Shown in pieces: positions 33,000 through 45,812 of a DNA stretch of 64,000 nucleotides. This DNA comes from Symbiodinium natans (lineage: Eukaryota; Sar; Dinophyceae; Suessiales; Symbiodiniaceae). Both the position numbers and the translations under genes were made by a program. Numbering within the stretch: the first letter of the stretch is position 1; each line of letters opens with the position of its first letter. The notes under the pieces are model-generated. The model saw only the letters and a list, made by a program, of their open reading frames with translations, searched no databases and had not been told where the DNA came from. Location: assembly GCA_905221605.1 (NCBI GenBank), contig CAJNDS010002080.1, forward strand, positions 124,001-188,000, written 5' to 3'.

Positions 33000-33700
33000 C
33001 TCTAGGCCCCAGCCCCCCAAGCTCTAAATCCTAAGCCCTGACCGGAAGGACTTTTCCACTACTTTCCAACAAGAGGGACCTTGCCCAACATCGCAAGAAT
33101 AGCCTCTCTTGGGGGAAACCCTCATCAATAAACCCTGTCAGCCTATGAACCCCCCCCCCCCCCCCCCGAACTCGCAAACCCCACATGAACCTCACACACT
33201 TGACCTCAAATTCTATGAGCCAAACGCCCTAAAACCAGCAGCGCCAAACCATAAGAAACAAACAGCGCCGGAGCTCCCAGGAAACGCCATAGCAAGCCCC
33301 ACGTACGCTGTCAACCCATGAACCCCAAAGTCTACAAACACTGCACCCCCGAAGCCCTCAACCAGAAGCCTGTCAAAATGCTCATAATCCCCCCCCCCCC
33401 CCCCTTCCCCGGCCCCCAAGCCATAAAAAGCCCTGGCACTGACCCGGAACCTAATCCCCCCCCCCCCCCCAGACCCCAGGAGAAAAAAAACAGAAGCAAA
33501 TCCGCAAAAAAAAAACAGCCCCCCAAACCACCTGGACCTTAACCCCCTAAACTCAGCAACAACCCCCTCAAAGGCCCTAAACCCAACCCCCTCCCCCACC
33601 CCTCACCCCTCAAAAAAAAACATAGACCCCAAACACCTGGACCCTACGATCCCCCCCAAACTCCCCAAAAAGCCCTAAACCCTAAACCCTAAACCCTAAA
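33000..33700. other. C-rich, A-rich low-complexity stretch
   Basis: Runs of C and CCCAAA-like text. The 128-codon minus frame and the plus frames here are low-complexity and not supported as genes. Confidence 0.5.
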
Positions 33701-33740
33701 CCTGAAGCTCCCCAGAAGCCCTCCCCAAACGCCCCCCTGT

Positions 33741-33823
33741 AGGGCAACGACTCCGCGCCGTTCTGGGTGACGTCTTCGGTACGCCTGCAGGAGCTTCCAG
33801 AGCTCTACGGGAAGCGCTTATAG
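33741..33823. other. Exon-like island, strand ambiguous
   Basis: Plus: after a CCCCCCTGTAG acceptor, APFWVTSSVRLQELPELYGK then RL and TAG. Minus: ALPVELWKLLQAYRRRHPER. Flanked by CCCTAAA and TTTAGGG. Confidence 0.33.
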
Positions 33824-33828
33824 TAGGG

Positions 33829-34022
33829 TTTAGGGTTTAAGGGTTTAGGGTTTAGGGCTTAGGGTTTAGGGTTTAGGGTTTAGGGTTTAGGGTTTAGGGT
33901 TTAGGGTTTAGGGTTTAGGGTTTAGGGTTTTGTGTTTAGGGTTTAGGGTTTAGGGTTTAGGGTTTAGGGTTTAGGGTTTAGGGTTTAGGGTTTAGGGTTT
34001 AGGGTTTAGGGTTTAGGGTTTA
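33829..34022 (+). repeat. TTTAGGG array
   Basis: About 27 heptamers with rare variants (TTTTGTG near 33935). Confidence 0.95.
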
Positions 34023-35159
34023 GGGGTTGGCTTCCGAAGGTCGCGAACCTCCACAACTACCTCAATCACTCCAACCCCCGAACGCACAGCCCTAAGCCTG
34101 GACCCCATAATACCCATAACCCCAAAAACCCTGAAACCCCAAAAGCCTAAAACCCTACAGCCCTAAAACTGAACAAACCCACAACCCTGAACCTGAAACC
34201 CTTAGCCCGAGCCCCATATCCCAGAACCCTAGGTCCTAAACCCATCATAAACCTGAAACCCTGAGCCCTAGGCCCTAAACCCTAAACCCTAAACCCTAAA
34301 CCCTAAACCCTAAACCCTAAACCCTACAAACCCTAAACCCTAAACCCTGAGCCCTGAATCCCCCCTTCAGGCCTGCCCCCACGCCCGGGCGTGCGGGGGC
34401 CGGTCGATTTTCGGAGAGCCTTGGGCTGTTGGGTTTTGGGTTTAGGGTTTTAGGGTTTAGGGTTTAGGGTTTAGGGTTTACGGTGTTGCTTAAGGGGTAA
34501 GGGTCCCTCGTTTGGTCCCTTGGACAGTCTGGGGCCTATGGTGGGTTGAGGGTTTTGGGCTTGTAAAGGCTTATGATGGCTTATCAGGGCTTATAAGGGC
34601 TCGGTTAGTTTAGGGGCTTTAGGTTCCGGGTTTAGGGTTTCGGCTTGCCGTTCAGGGTTTAGGGGTTTAGGGGATTAGTGGGGCTTAGGGCCTATAGCAT
34701 GCAGGGGGAAAAAAGGGAAAGCTCAGAAGAACGAAACCAAACCCTAAATCCTAAACCCTAATGGCACGCCACACTTGCGAAGCGCAGAGGACCACTAAAG
34801 GACGTCGAGCACTTGCGGGTTCAAGGTCTTAGTTGTCCAGTAACCGGAGGGAACTAAAGGGTTAACCTTTTGGATTTATAAGGGGATTATACTACCCCGA
34901 AAAGGTTAAAAGGGTACCTACTCTACTACCAAGAGGTGCTTCATAACCCAACCAGGGTTTTGTGTTACGGCTGCGCTTAGCGCATCCCAAACTCTTTGCG
35001 AGCGGTTCAAACATTTTTTCATGTAGAAGCACGGGCAAAATGCACGCCAAAAGTGCTCTAACTTTGATCACGCCAACTAAGCCTGCTGCGCCCCTAAACC
35101 CTAAACCCTAAACCCTAAACCCTAAACCCCAAACCCTAAACCCTGTAGTTTAGCCTAAG

Positions 35160-35238
35160 TTTTCCTGTGCCCGGGGCTTCCTGGAGTCGATGGCCCTTTG
35201 CAACTTCCCAGAGGAGCGATTTGACCATGAGTTCATGG
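35160..35238. other. Exon-like island, strand ambiguous
   Basis: The plus strand reads GFLESMALCNFPEERFDHEF between CCTAAG and a GTACTC donor. The minus strand reads ELMVKSLLWEVAKGHRLQEA. Both look protein-like, so I assign no strand. Confidence 0.35.
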
Positions 35239-35249
35239 GTACTCAAGCC

Positions 35250-35342
35250 TACCCAAAGGCTCCAATGTAGTTCCTTTTGGGTTAGTTGTAGGGGATTTTA
35301 GTATGCTACCCCAAAAAGGTACTACATAGGAGCCTTTGGGTA
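35250..35342 (+). mobile_element. CCCAAAGG MITE, copy 4
   Basis: TA-flanked copy lying 11 bases to the right of the exon-like island ending at 35238. Confidence 0.85.
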
Positions 35343-37178
35343 AAGCCTGTGCCCTAAACCCTCGGCCTTGGCCCTGAACCCTACTGATCTGTCATCTTTT
35401 GCCTGCGTTTAGGGTTTAGGGTTTAGGGTTTAGGGTTTAGGGTTTAGGGTTTTAGGGTTTAGGGATTAGGGTTTAGGGTTTAGGGTTTAGGGTTTAGGGT
35501 TTAGGGGCTCTAGACCCCGAGGATGCCCCGCCGGATCAGAAAACGCACGCGTCTTCCTCCAGGGCGAGGATGCGAATATTCGGGGCGAAGGTTCCTTGAG
35601 ACGAACTTCAAGTTCAGCGTCTTGTTCGGGGTGACCGGGACCCTCACGTCGCAGTGGCTGAATTTTCGGATGTAGGGTTTAGGGTTCAGGGTTCAGGGTT
35701 TAGGGTTTAGGTTTAGGGTGTCTCCGTCATCTGCCAGGACCTCCTCTTCGCCGCACTGGGCGAGCGCCTCCTCTTTGACGAGCTGGTCATCTTCCGTGAC
35801 CTCCTCTTCGCCGTTTAGGGTTCAGGGTTTAGGGTTTAGGGTTTAGGGTGTAGTGTTTAGGGTTTAGGGGGGTCGATTGGGGTGGGGGGGGGGTCTACGC
35901 TTGGAGGGGGCAAGGTGCGCAGAATCAAACTGCAGGCAAAATCCCACCTCTGAGCCCATTAGAAGTTCCCTGACGTGGCGATAGCTGGGTCACGGGCACA
36001 ACTACGATAACCCCAAACCCTGAAAACTAACCCCGGAACCCTAAACCCTAAACCCTAAACCCTAAACCCTAAACCCCAACTCAGCCTTGAACGCCCTGAC
36101 TGTGGGTTTGAAAATTGGGCATGCGGGTGAGGGTATCCTCTTCAGACCCCGAAAGACCCTACCCCACACCCCTAAACCCTAGCCCCCTACACTCACTCTA
36201 AGCCCCTAAAACAGAAACCCAGAAACACCCTTGCCTTGAAAGAATCCAAAACCCCAAACCCCCAAAACCCTAACCACAGACGCTACAACACCCAAAAACC
36301 CCGAAAACTTAAACTCCAGGAGCCCTAACCCCGACAAGGCAAAACCCCCCAAACCCCAACAAAAACAAAAACACCTTAAACCCCAAACCTCCCAGAGTCC
36401 CCGAATCCATAAACCCCAAATCCTAGACCCTAAACCCGAAAACCTAAACCCCAAACCCTAAACCCCAAACCCTAAACCCTAAACCTTGAACCCTAAAACC
36501 CAAACCCCAAATCCCAAACCCTAACCCCTAAACCCAAAACCCTGAACCCTAAGCCCCAAACAACAAAACCCAAAACCCAAAACCCAAAGCCCCAAACCCC
36601 AAACCCCCTGAGCCCTAAACCCCCCAACCCTAATAGCCCTAAACCCCCTGAGCCCTAAACCCTAAACCCTAAACCCTAAACCCTAAACCCTAAACCCTAA
36701 ACCCTAAACCCTAAACCCGGCTTCTGCGGGCCGAGGAGCGGCACGCGGCGGCTTTGGGGCCTCGGCGCTGCCGGATCCTCGGAGATGCTGAGGTCTTCAG
36801 CTTTTTGGGGGGTTTAGGGCTTTAGGGTTTGGGGTTTGGGGTGTAGGGCTTAGGGTTTAGGGTTTGGGGTTTAGGGTTTAGGGTTTCGGGTTTGGGGTTT
36901 TGGGTTTGGGGGTTAGGGTTTGTGGCTGGGGGGGGTGATTCAGGGCGGGACATAGGTCCTCCCCCCAGATGCAGAAGCTTCACGAACTGCCAAAAAGCGG
37001 AAGGACAGCGGTCAGGATCTCAACCCTGTATGCCTAAACCCTAAACCCTAAACCCTAAACCCTAAACCCTAAACCCTAAACCCTAAACCCTAAACCCTAA
37101 ACCCTAAACCCTAAACCCTAAACCCTAACCCTGAACCCTGAACCCTGAACCTTAAACCCTTACTAAATCCCACCCTAC

Positions 37179-39643
37179 AAGCCGGTCCTTGACGCCCTTG
37201 GTGGAGAACACATCTGGGGGCGCGCGGTTCTCCTGCCACATCAAGAGGGGCTTTGGGTTTAGCCACTCCAGGAGGGGCTTCGGTTTAGGGTTTAGGGTTT
37301 GGGGTTTAGGGTTTAGGGTTTAGGGTTTAGGGTTTAGGGTTTAGGGTTTAGGGTTTAGGGTTTGGGTTTTGGGGTTTGGGGTTAGGGTTAGGGTTTTGAG
37401 TGTCATTTTTTGTTTAAGCTGGACTCGCTGTAAGGCGGGACCGATACTTCCTCGAGCAAATGTGAAACTACAAACATCCCTCCTCACATGGATTTCCCTC
37501 CTCACTCTGGCGTCGCCGACCATGTTCGCTATCCACCCAACACCACCATCTTCATTAACCCCTCCTGGTTTTATTTAGGGGTTCAGGGCTTTGGGATTTG
37601 GGTTTTGGGGTTTCGGGTTTAGGGTTTGGGGGTTTAGGAGCTGAAGAGTTTTGAAAGGTTTAGGGGGTTTAAGTGTTGGCTTAGAGCTGAGGGTTGTCAG
37701 GGTCTAGGGTCCTTAAGAACATGAAGGTGGGGGCACCCAGTTCTACAGGGCTGAGGACCCTAACCCTGGCTGCACGAAACAGCACCCCTGCGTAGAGTGT
37801 AACCCCAGACACGGTAAACTTTAACAACTCAACCCCGAGCCAATCATAACCAGAATTAGGCCGAACTATCCCGAAATAGCCTTAATTCTGGGGGGAACCT
37901 AGGGGGGGCGTAGTATAGAGGGGGGTAGTAGGGGCACCCATGATGAGTCCACACGCGTCCTTCGCGCGCGTCACAGGCCCCCTGAGAGTGGGCGGAGCCA
38001 TTCTGTACACCTTTGGGCACAGGCACTTAAAGACTCATTAAGGTTTAGGGATTTAGCGTTTAGGCTCTAGCAATCCCTAAGCCCTAAATTTTTTGGGCCG
38101 CCGGAATATGGTTGAAGGAAGATTCCTTAGTTGAGGGGTGTCGCTATTCAAGACACTTGGGGAGCTCATTCAAGCGATTGGTCCTTGGATTGGAGTGTAG
38201 GAAAAGAATTCGTCCACAGATGTTCCCGTTTAGGGATTTGTGGGGCATCTGCGCTTGGTCGGGGGTACGATTCAGGGTTCGTATTTGCACTGATCATATA
38301 GTGCCTTACCCCTGAAGACTAAGCCCTAAACTCCTGAACTTTTTCAACTCCTAAACTCCAGGACCCTAACCCCCAAACTCCTACACCATAAACTTCTGAA
38401 CCCTAAACCCCTAAACTCCCAAACCCCAAAGCTCCTGCCCCCTAAACCCTAAGTAGACCCTAACCCTAAACCCTAAACCCTAAACCCTAAACCCTAAACC
38501 CCTAAACCCCTGAGTAGCCGATGGCGCCTTACACACCCCCCAGGGACCCTTAGCGACAGCAGTTTGACTTTACCAGGAGCTTTTTCGGGTCACTAGAGGG
38601 GATGGGCTTTAGGGCTTAGGGTTTCGGGCCCTGAACCTTAAACTTTCAACCCTAAACCCTAAACCCTAAACCCTAAACCCTAAACCCTAAACCCCAAAAC
38701 CCTAAACCCTAAACCCTGAACTACACAGAGTCCCTGTCGAAGCAAGACCGTGCCCCGCGCGGCAGGTGAGGGGTCGCCTTTCCCAACTCTTGGCCGTCGA
38801 GCCAGAGAGGCATCTTCATTGGCAGCTTGGGGGGTTAAGGGTTTAGGGTTTAGGGTTCGGGGTTTAGGGTTTAGGGTTTAGGGTTTAGGGTTTAGGGTTT
38901 AGGGGTTTAGGGTTTAGGGTTTAGGGTTAGGGTTAGGGTTTAGGGTTTAGGGTTAAGGGTTTAGGGTTTAGGGTTTAGGGTTCGGGGTTTAGGGTGTTAG
39001 GGTCTGGGGTTTAGGGTTTTAGGATTTTAGAGTCTTGGGGTTTTAGGGTTTTAGTGTGGATTGGCAGCGTGGGGTTCAGGGTTTTAGGGTTTTAGGGTTT
39101 TAGGGTGTTAGGGTTTAGGATTAATTAGGGTTTAGGGTTTTAGGGTTTTAGGGTGTAGAATTTTACTGTTTAGGTTTGGGGTTTTTAGGGTTTAGGGCTT
39201 CGGGTCTGGGCGTTAAGCCCTCCGACAAAAGGAGCCGGACCTTTCGGAAACATATCGTAATATTTAATCCGTGACTCGATGTAGATCCATATTCGCAAAT
39301 TAGCGTTTTGGGCCTGGGGTTCCGGCTTTCAGGTTTGTGGTTTAAGTTTTAAGGCCCTACTTGTAGTCTGAACTGGGGTAGGGTTGGGGGCCCTATAAAA
39401 ACTAAATTTTCTGGCTTTATAGGCCATAGGGTACTCAAAGACTAGAAGAATATGTTCAAACCTGCCCCTGAAAACTGAAAACCCAACCTACCCCTGTAAA
39501 CCCTAAACCCTAAACGCCAAACCCTAAACCCGAAACCCTAAACCCTAAACCCTGGTTGGGAGCAGGAGGATCCGCCTACGGCGGCATCGACCCAAGCAGC
39601 GAGATCATCGACGTGGCCAGCGTCGCCCTCGAAGAGCTTGTAC
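37179..39643 (-). CDS. Three in-phase exons, unidentified (one PDI-like segment)
   Basis: Exons 39643-39580, 38825-38727 and 37277-37179 join at phase 0. The first reads YKLFEGDAGHVDDLAAWVDA, which resembles the C-terminal strand and helix of a thioredoxin fold. The next two are both 99 bases: MKMPLWLDGQELGK and PLLEWLNPKPLLMWQENR, VFSTKGVKDRL. All three sit between a CCCTAAA tract on the left and TTTAGGG on the right. Whether they form one gene is inferred only from phase and strand. Confidence 0.42.
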
Positions 39644-39727
39644 CTTCCCGTCTTTTGGGGGGGGGGGGGGGGGAACTTAAAGGGGTTTAGGGTTTAGGGT
39701 TTAGGGTTTAGGGTTTAGGGCTTAGGG

Positions 39728-40075
39728 ACCATGTACCTTCCACTTTGGGCTCCTGAAGGGCAGTTGCATGGTCCCCTTAATATGAGCGAGGCCTCAATTG
39801 GGGGAACCTTATATGCCCCTGAGAAGGGACCATGTACCCTAAACCCTAAACCCTAAACCCTAAACCCTTATATACCTTTTTTTGGGGGGGGTCTGGGGTA
39901 GTTCCATCCATAAATGTGAGCCCTTCATTCCTTGACCCCTTAAAAGGATGTGCAGGGACCATGTACCTCATATACCTTGTTACATGGTCCCTTCATGCGA
40001 GCTTGGAGAAACTTATATATCCCTTATAAGGGAGCATCTTTAAAGGGACCAGGTACCTTCCCCACTAAACAGGCT
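39728..40075 (+). mobile_element. Tandem pair of GACCATGTACC elements
   Basis: Two related elements (about 39728-39840 and 39950-40075) each begin with a CATGTACCT block and end GGGACCA(T/G)GTACC. A CCCTAAA array and a G-run lie between them. Confidence 0.65.
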
Positions 40076-41297
40076 CTGCTTGTGCGTTGGGGGGGGGGGG
40101 CCTTCGAGGCAAAAGGCTGAAGGCAAGGCTTGGCTAACATCCCCTCCCCCAAAAAATCTTTGCAGCTGTTTCCCTAAACCCTAAACCCTAAACCCTAAAC
40201 CCTAAATCTCAATGTGTGTTCTCCCTGGCTGCCCCAAAGCTGTACGCCTCCTCCTCTTCGGCCGGTACAAAAGGACCGAGCCTGCCTGGACCTGGGACTG
40301 CGGGCTAAAGGGTTTAGGGTTTAGGGTTTAGGGGGTTTTAGGGTTTAGGGGGTTTTAGGGTTTAGGGGGTTTTAGGGTTAGGGATTGGGATTTAAGCTTT
40401 AGAATTCAGGATTAGAGGCTTAGAGGGCCTGGGAATTTCTTTTATGCATGGGGCACAGAAGCTGTATGGAATTAGGTGTTAGGTTGGTGCGTCAAAACCC
40501 TAAACCCCTCAACCCTAAAACCCTAAAACCCTAAACCCCTAAACTCTAAATCCTAAACCCCAAACCCCAAACCCTAAAACCCTAAACCCTAAACCCTAAA
40601 CCCTAAACCCGGCTGTTGGGAGTTGGGTTTGGATTCAGGGCGCTTCAGGCCTCTCATGGGGGCTCAGGGTCCAGCCAGCCTCTGAGGGTTGATCCAGGCT
40701 ATGAGAGGTTTAGGGTTTAGGGTTTAGGGTTTAGGGTTTAGGGTTTAGGGTTTAGGGTTTAGGGTTTAGGGCTTAGGAGAGGTTTAGGGTTTTGTGTGGG
40801 GCTCTAAACTGTAAGGACTATAGGTATGGTCACTACACTGTACCAAAAGAGATCATAGCCCCCAAGTACCAGTTTCACACCTAGGAACTCCTTGAAATTC
40901 ACTCCTCCCCTGAAGACTGTCGTGAAGAAGCCTGTACTTCCTAAAGGAGGGTTTAGGGTTTAGGGTTTAGGGTTTAGGGTTTAGGGTTTAGGGTTTAGGG
41001 TTTAGGGTTTAGGGTCCTCAAAGTCAGAGAGGAACTACGCTAAGTGGAACCCTAAACCCCTCAACCCTGCTCTAAACTCTAAACCCCAAAACTCCAGAAA
41101 CCTCAACATGTCCCAAGGGCCTACTCACCCTAAACCCTAAACCCCAACCCCTAAATTTTTTAAACCTTAAACCCTATAACCCTATATAACACTATAGCCC
41201 TATAGCCCTATAGCCCTAAACCCTAAACCCTAAAACCCTAAAACCCTAAACCCTAAACCCCTAAACCCTAAACCCTAAACCCACTAAACCCTCCCAA

Positions 41298-41402
41298 AGA
41301 AAGTTTGCAGCTCCGGAGCCTCCTGGGCGCCTCAGGCCCGGGCAGACCCAAAAGCCGATCTAAACTCCGCGTCTTTGACGAAGAAGACCTGCTGAAACCC
41401 CG
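41298..41402. other. Exon-like island, strand ambiguous
   Basis: Plus: ESLQLRSLLGASGPGRPKSR then SKLRVFDEEDLLKP and a GTAAAA donor. Minus: VFFVKDAEFRSAF after CAG. Flanked by CCCTAAA and TTTAGGG arrays. Confidence 0.33.
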
Positions 41403-41420
41403 GTAAAAACTCTCTGAGGG

Positions 41421-41678
41421 TAGGGTTTAGGGTTTAGGGTTTAGGGTTTAGGGTTTAGGGTTTAGGGTTTAGGGTTTAGGGTTTAGGGTTTAGGGTTTAG
41501 GGTTTAGGGTTTAGGGTTTAGGGTTTAGGGTTTAGGGTTTAGGGTTTAGGGTTTAGGGTTTAGGGTTTAGGGTTTAGGGTTTAGGGTTTAGGGTTTAGGG
41601 TTTAGGGTTTAGGGTTTAGGGTTTAGGGTTTAGGGTTTAGGGTTTAGGGTTTAGGGTTTAGGGTTTAGGGTTTAGGGC
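41421..41678 (+). repeat. Longest clean TTTAGGG array
   Basis: About 36 near-perfect heptamers. Confidence 0.95.
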
Positions 41679-41941
41679 TTAGTGCAAGTCTAAGACCCTG
41701 AAACTCCCCAAAGCCCTAAGACCCTTCAACCCGAAACCTTATCCAAGGACTTGAGGGTTTCGGGTTGGAAAGCTTAAGGGCCTAGGGATCTGAGGGGGTA
41801 ATCCGGGTTTAGGGTTTAGGGTTTAGGGTTTAGGGTTTAGGGTTTAGGGTAACCTTCAAGGAAGACTTCGGAAAAAGGCTCTCTCTCTGCCTGCCGCCAC
41901 ACTAAACCCTACAAACCCTGAACTCCAGGGCTTCGCGGCAC

Positions 41942-42035
41942 TACCCAAAGGCTCCAATGTAGTTCCTTTTTGGGTTAGCTATAGGGGATTTTAGTATGCT
42001 ACCCCAAAAAGGTACTACATAGGAGCCTTTGGGTA
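41942..42035 (+). mobile_element. CCCAAAGG MITE, copy 5
   Basis: TA-flanked copy directly followed by a second element type (CCCTACTTTGGAGTAG, to about 42150) that also occurs at about 22900-22990. Confidence 0.85.
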
Positions 42036-42390
42036 TGCCCTACTTTGGAGTAGATAGACCCTGAAAAAATATGTACTTTTTTGGTAAGAAGTAGCTATAG
42101 TAGGAACCCGGAAACCAAAGCAGAAGTATTAAAGTATAGTACTCCAAGCCCAGCACCTGCTCTGCATTCCAAGGCCCGGGCTGAGTTGGTTTAAGGCGGT
42201 GCTAGGAAAGATCCGTGAACATTCTTCTCAGAGCTTAGAGGAGTTAGGGTTTCGGGTCTAGAAAACCCTCAACACCTCAACCCTAAGCCCTAAACACCCT
42301 AAACACCCCAAACTACGGGGCTCCGGGCAGAAGGAGCTCGGGGACTCTAGGGGTTCTGTGGGGATGCTGGGTTTAGGGTTGAGGGTTAGG

Positions 42391-42497
42391 ATACTCCCCC
42401 TTAATTATACTCACAGTCCATAAAAGGGATTCTAGTACCCCCCCCCCCCCCTTTTGATCCCTATGAAGGAGCTGTTAGTATAGGGGGGAACATCCCG
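42391..42497 (+). mobile_element. D-family MITE
   Basis: GGATACTCCCCCTTAATTAT ... CTGTTAGTATAGGGGGGAAC. A poly-C run interrupts the centre. Confidence 0.7.
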
Positions 42498-43330
42498 AGG
42501 TTGGGGGTTTAAGGGTTGAGGATGCTACATTTGGGGGGTAGAAGCATCATCCCAAGAGGCAAGAACCCCTTTCAATCCCTCAGGGTCCATGTACCTAAAT
42601 AGGCTATACTTGGGTCGTAAAGTGCCTCCTATATAAGGACTTTGGGGCCTAAGTGTATAACAAGAAGGTGCATGGACCCTTGGGGAATATTCAAAACCCA
42701 AAGACGCGTGGTCCTTCTGCGGTATAACTTGTATCACGCTGGCTCTGGAGAGGTGCCAGGCAAATTCGGGGGGAAGGGTGTAGGTCAGCCCCAAGTTCCC
42801 GTTGGAGTATGATTTCCGGAAATACGAACGCACCCTCTTGAGGGCCTTAAACCCTACAAAACTCTAAACCCTAAACCCTAAACCCTTAACCCTTAACCCT
42901 AAACCCCTAAGCTACAAATGCACCCTCGGGGCAACCTTGGCTCCATCCCCAGGCGCCTTCACATGATCATTGCGCAGCCGCGGTGCCAATGTCCTCACCG
43001 AGGGCGATTTCTGGCTAGGGTTTCGGGTTTAGGGTTCAGAGTTTAGAGTTTTTTGGGTCTAGGGTTTAGGGTTTAGGGCTTAGGGGTTAGGGCTTAGGGT
43101 TTAGGGTTTAGGGTTTATAGGGTTGAGGGACCGGCTCCATGAGCCCCGACCAATGCTTCGCTGTGCAGGGGTTTTAGGGTTGACTGGGTGTAGAATTCAG
43201 AGTTCAACTCTTAGGGTTTAGGGTTTAGGGTTTAGGGTTTAGGGTTTAGGGTTTAGGGTTTGTTCGTTTGCATCCATCAGCCCACATTTCAGGAGACTGC
43301 AGGTGGCTTGTTGGGTGCGGAATGCCCCTT

Positions 43331-43430
43331 TCAGGTATCCTCTATACAAAGTTCTTCAAGCTTGGATTTCAAGAACTCGAATATGGACTCGAAGGACTCC
43401 GTATAGTCTATGCTTTGGGTACCAAACAGT
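43331..43430 (-). CDS. Terminal exon, unidentified
   Basis: A minus frame reads SIDYTESFESIFEFLKSKLE then ELCIEDT and a TGA at 43331-43333, in an island free of telomeric repeats. An acceptor is possible at CCCAAAG (about 43417). Confidence 0.4.
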
Positions 43431-44159
43431 GACAGTGTTTAGGGTTTAGGGATTAGGGTTTAGGGTTGAGGGTTTAGGGTTTTAGGGTTTAGGGTTTAGG
43501 GTTTAGATCAGGCTTCCGTGCTTTGGGCCCCTCTGGATGTTGAAACTGAGCAGCCACACCCAACTTCGGCCAACTTCTCACCCTAAACCCTCATAAATCC
43601 TAAGCCCTAATAAACCCTAAACCCTAAACGATTCAGGTTCAGGGGTGCCTGGATTATGCTCACACTGCATTGCAGCGTGGATGGGACCGAAACCCCAAAC
43701 CCCTAACCCAAATAGAAGACCCTTGACAACTCCTGAAGATCTGAGGCGTGACAACTACATGAAATTCACGGGAAGGACTCGCCCCCCCCCCCCCCCCTCT
43801 GAATCCACAGAAGCAACACAAATCAACAACCAAAAGCCAAATCCAGCGCCACCCATTGTGGCCGGGGGGAGGGGGGGTGGGGGGGGGTAATAGTAGTAAC
43901 ATCTGGAATGTCACGAACGTTCACGCCTAGACCCTAAAGGGCCCGAAACCCTACTGGCCCCTACTTTACTCCCTTTAAAAATCTGGAACCTTAACGAACT
44001 TTCTTCATATTCTCTTGCGTTTATATAATAAAAAAAGTTCCTATACTGAACTTGGACCCTAGCAAAAATTGCAATTTTAGCTGTTTCTCAGGAATTGCAG
44101 TGCCCCAAAATTTTAACCAAAACAAAACTATTCCCAAGAATCCCTAAGTCCTAAAAAGC

Positions 44160-44280
44160 TATCTAAATATACATATCTATCTATCAATATACATATATAT
44201 ATATATGTATATATATATATGTATATATATATATAACCATATATATATATATGTATATATATATGTATATATATAGCCTC
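44160..44280 (+). repeat. TA/ATATGTAT microsatellite
   Basis: Imperfect TATATG and TA repeats. Similar short tracts at 3600-3675 and 44765-44820. Confidence 0.9.
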
Positions 44281-44294
44281 CTGTAAGCCCGCAG

Positions 44295-44382
44295 CGTCCT
44301 GAGCGAGGACATGGCGCTAGCATCTCCATTGCCGCTGAAGAGGAGCAGGCAGAACTGTCGAGGCTGGATGCGGGTTTAGGGT

Positions 44383-44428
<46 letters not shown>

Positions 44429-44697
44429 GGATTAGGGTTTAGGGTTTAAGGTTTAGGGTTTAGGGTTTAAGGTTTAGGGTTTAGGGTTTAGGCTCTTCAG
44501 CGTGTGGAGTCTTTTGGGGTTTATAGGGTTGAGGACCCAATAAACGCGACGACGGAATCCTTCAACTCGAAGCATGCTTCCGCCGCTATGAGAAGGGCTT
44601 CCAGCGCCGTGGGCGGAAACCCTAAACCCTAAACCCTAAACCGGAAAGCTTGTCTGTTACACCATTGCTGAGTGGGCACGATGGTTTGGAAGTCCAG
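44295..44697 (+). CDS. Three in-phase exons, unidentified
   Basis: Exons 44295-44373, 44534-44615 and 44649-44697 join in phase: [20 protein letters not shown], then [20 protein letters not shown], then [16 protein letters not shown]. Donors read GTTT, GA (GAAA) and GTTTCT. The second intron is only 33 bases of telomeric repeat between two CGGAAA copies. The minus strand of all three islands is also open, so the strand is uncertain. Confidence 0.35.
44376..44434 (+). repeat. Variant array (TTGAGGG)n
   Basis: Eight TTGAGGG units. The sister variant CCCTGAA is amplified at 62460-62510. Confidence 0.9.
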
Positions 44698-45267
44698 GTT
44701 TCTAGATGCTCAATCCTATATCCTACCTGCTACCCCAAACGCTGCAACCTAGTATATATCTGTAAATAAATAAACAAATATATATATATATATAATATGT
44801 ATTTGTTATATATTATATAACCTTCTACATTGTAGGGTAGAACCCCACCCAGATAGTAAATGAAGCCAGGTAACGAGCCTTATAACCCTAAACCCTAAAC
44901 CCCTAAAACCCCCTTAAACCCACGCCAAAGCCGACCGCTGCAAGTTTCCTGGGACCCCCTGCGTTCGAATCTCCGGGCGCGCAGTCCCCAGCCGCTAGAC
45001 GCGCAGCCGTGAGCCTGATATGGGTTTCGGATAAGTGGGTATCCAGGGTGCCCTTTTTTGCTTCCAAAAAGGGAATAAGGGCACTACTGGGCATCCTAGG
45101 TATAGGGTTTTGGGGTTTAAGGTTTTTCGGGGTTTTAGGGTTTCGAGACTTTAGGGGTTAGGGGCTTTTGGAGTTTCGTAAGGTTTATGAGCCATCAGGC
45201 TTAGGGCACGAGAGCTCGCAGGGTCGAAATGAGGGGTTTATTGTCATTCTGTTGATGCCCTAAACCC

Positions 45268-45320
45268 TACCCAAAGGCTCCAATGTAGTTCCTTTTTGGG
45301 TTAGTTATAGGGGTTTTTAA
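45268..45320 (+). mobile_element. CCCAAAGG MITE, truncated copy 9
   Basis: Only the left half is present (TACCCAAAGGCTCCAATGTA to GTTATAGGGG); the rest is lost or replaced. Confidence 0.75.
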
Positions 45321-45336
45321 ACTCTAAGCCCTAAAC

Positions 45337-45419
45337 CCTTCTTCAGCTGGCGCTACGGGCCGGGCCGAAAAGAGGTTGTCGTGCCTTAGGTGTTCTGCCG
45401 TGCCGGGCTGCGCATTCGC
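45337..45419 (-). CDS. Exon-like island, acidic end
   Basis: After CTGCAG at 45420 the frame reads ANAQPGTAEHLRHDNLFSAR then PVAPAEEG and a GTTTAG donor. It may follow the 46-kb exon group. Confidence 0.35.
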
Positions 45420-45699
45420 CTGCAGTTAATAGAATATCGCATTTTTCGACCCTATAAAGCCTGAAACCCCATAAACCCCAAACCCGAAACTAGGACATGG
45501 ACCCTCCCCCCCCCCTGCCCCCTCCTCCCCACCCTTCCCCCCGTGTTCTGCGTTTTCTCCCGTCCCCCCCCCCCCCCATCCCCCTTCCCCCAGAAGCCAA
45601 GAATTCCACGCTCGCGCTGGGTTGTCCTTTACAAACCCCGTACACCAATGCTGAACTCGAAAAAAATAGAAAAGTTGAGCTCTAGACCAGCACCCTGGA

Positions 45700-45812
45700 T
45701 CCAGACCCTCTGGAGTAACCTAGGAATAGAAAGGGTGCCCTTTTTTGGTTTTAAGGGGATTATAAGGAACCCCAACCGTAAAAAGAAAATAAGGGCCTAC
45801 TCCGGGTCCTAG
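45700..45812 (+). mobile_element. B-family MITE
   Basis: Contains CTGGAGTAACCTAGGAATAG, GGGTGCCCTTTTTTGG, GGGGATTATAAGGAACCCC and AATAAGGGCCTACTCCGGGT. The ends (CTGGAGTA / TACTCCGG) are inverted. Confidence 0.75.

Noticed and set aside
44930-45010. Possible tRNA (GTTCGAATC)
   Set aside because: The T-stem does not pair and no A-box or acceptor stem fits on either strand.
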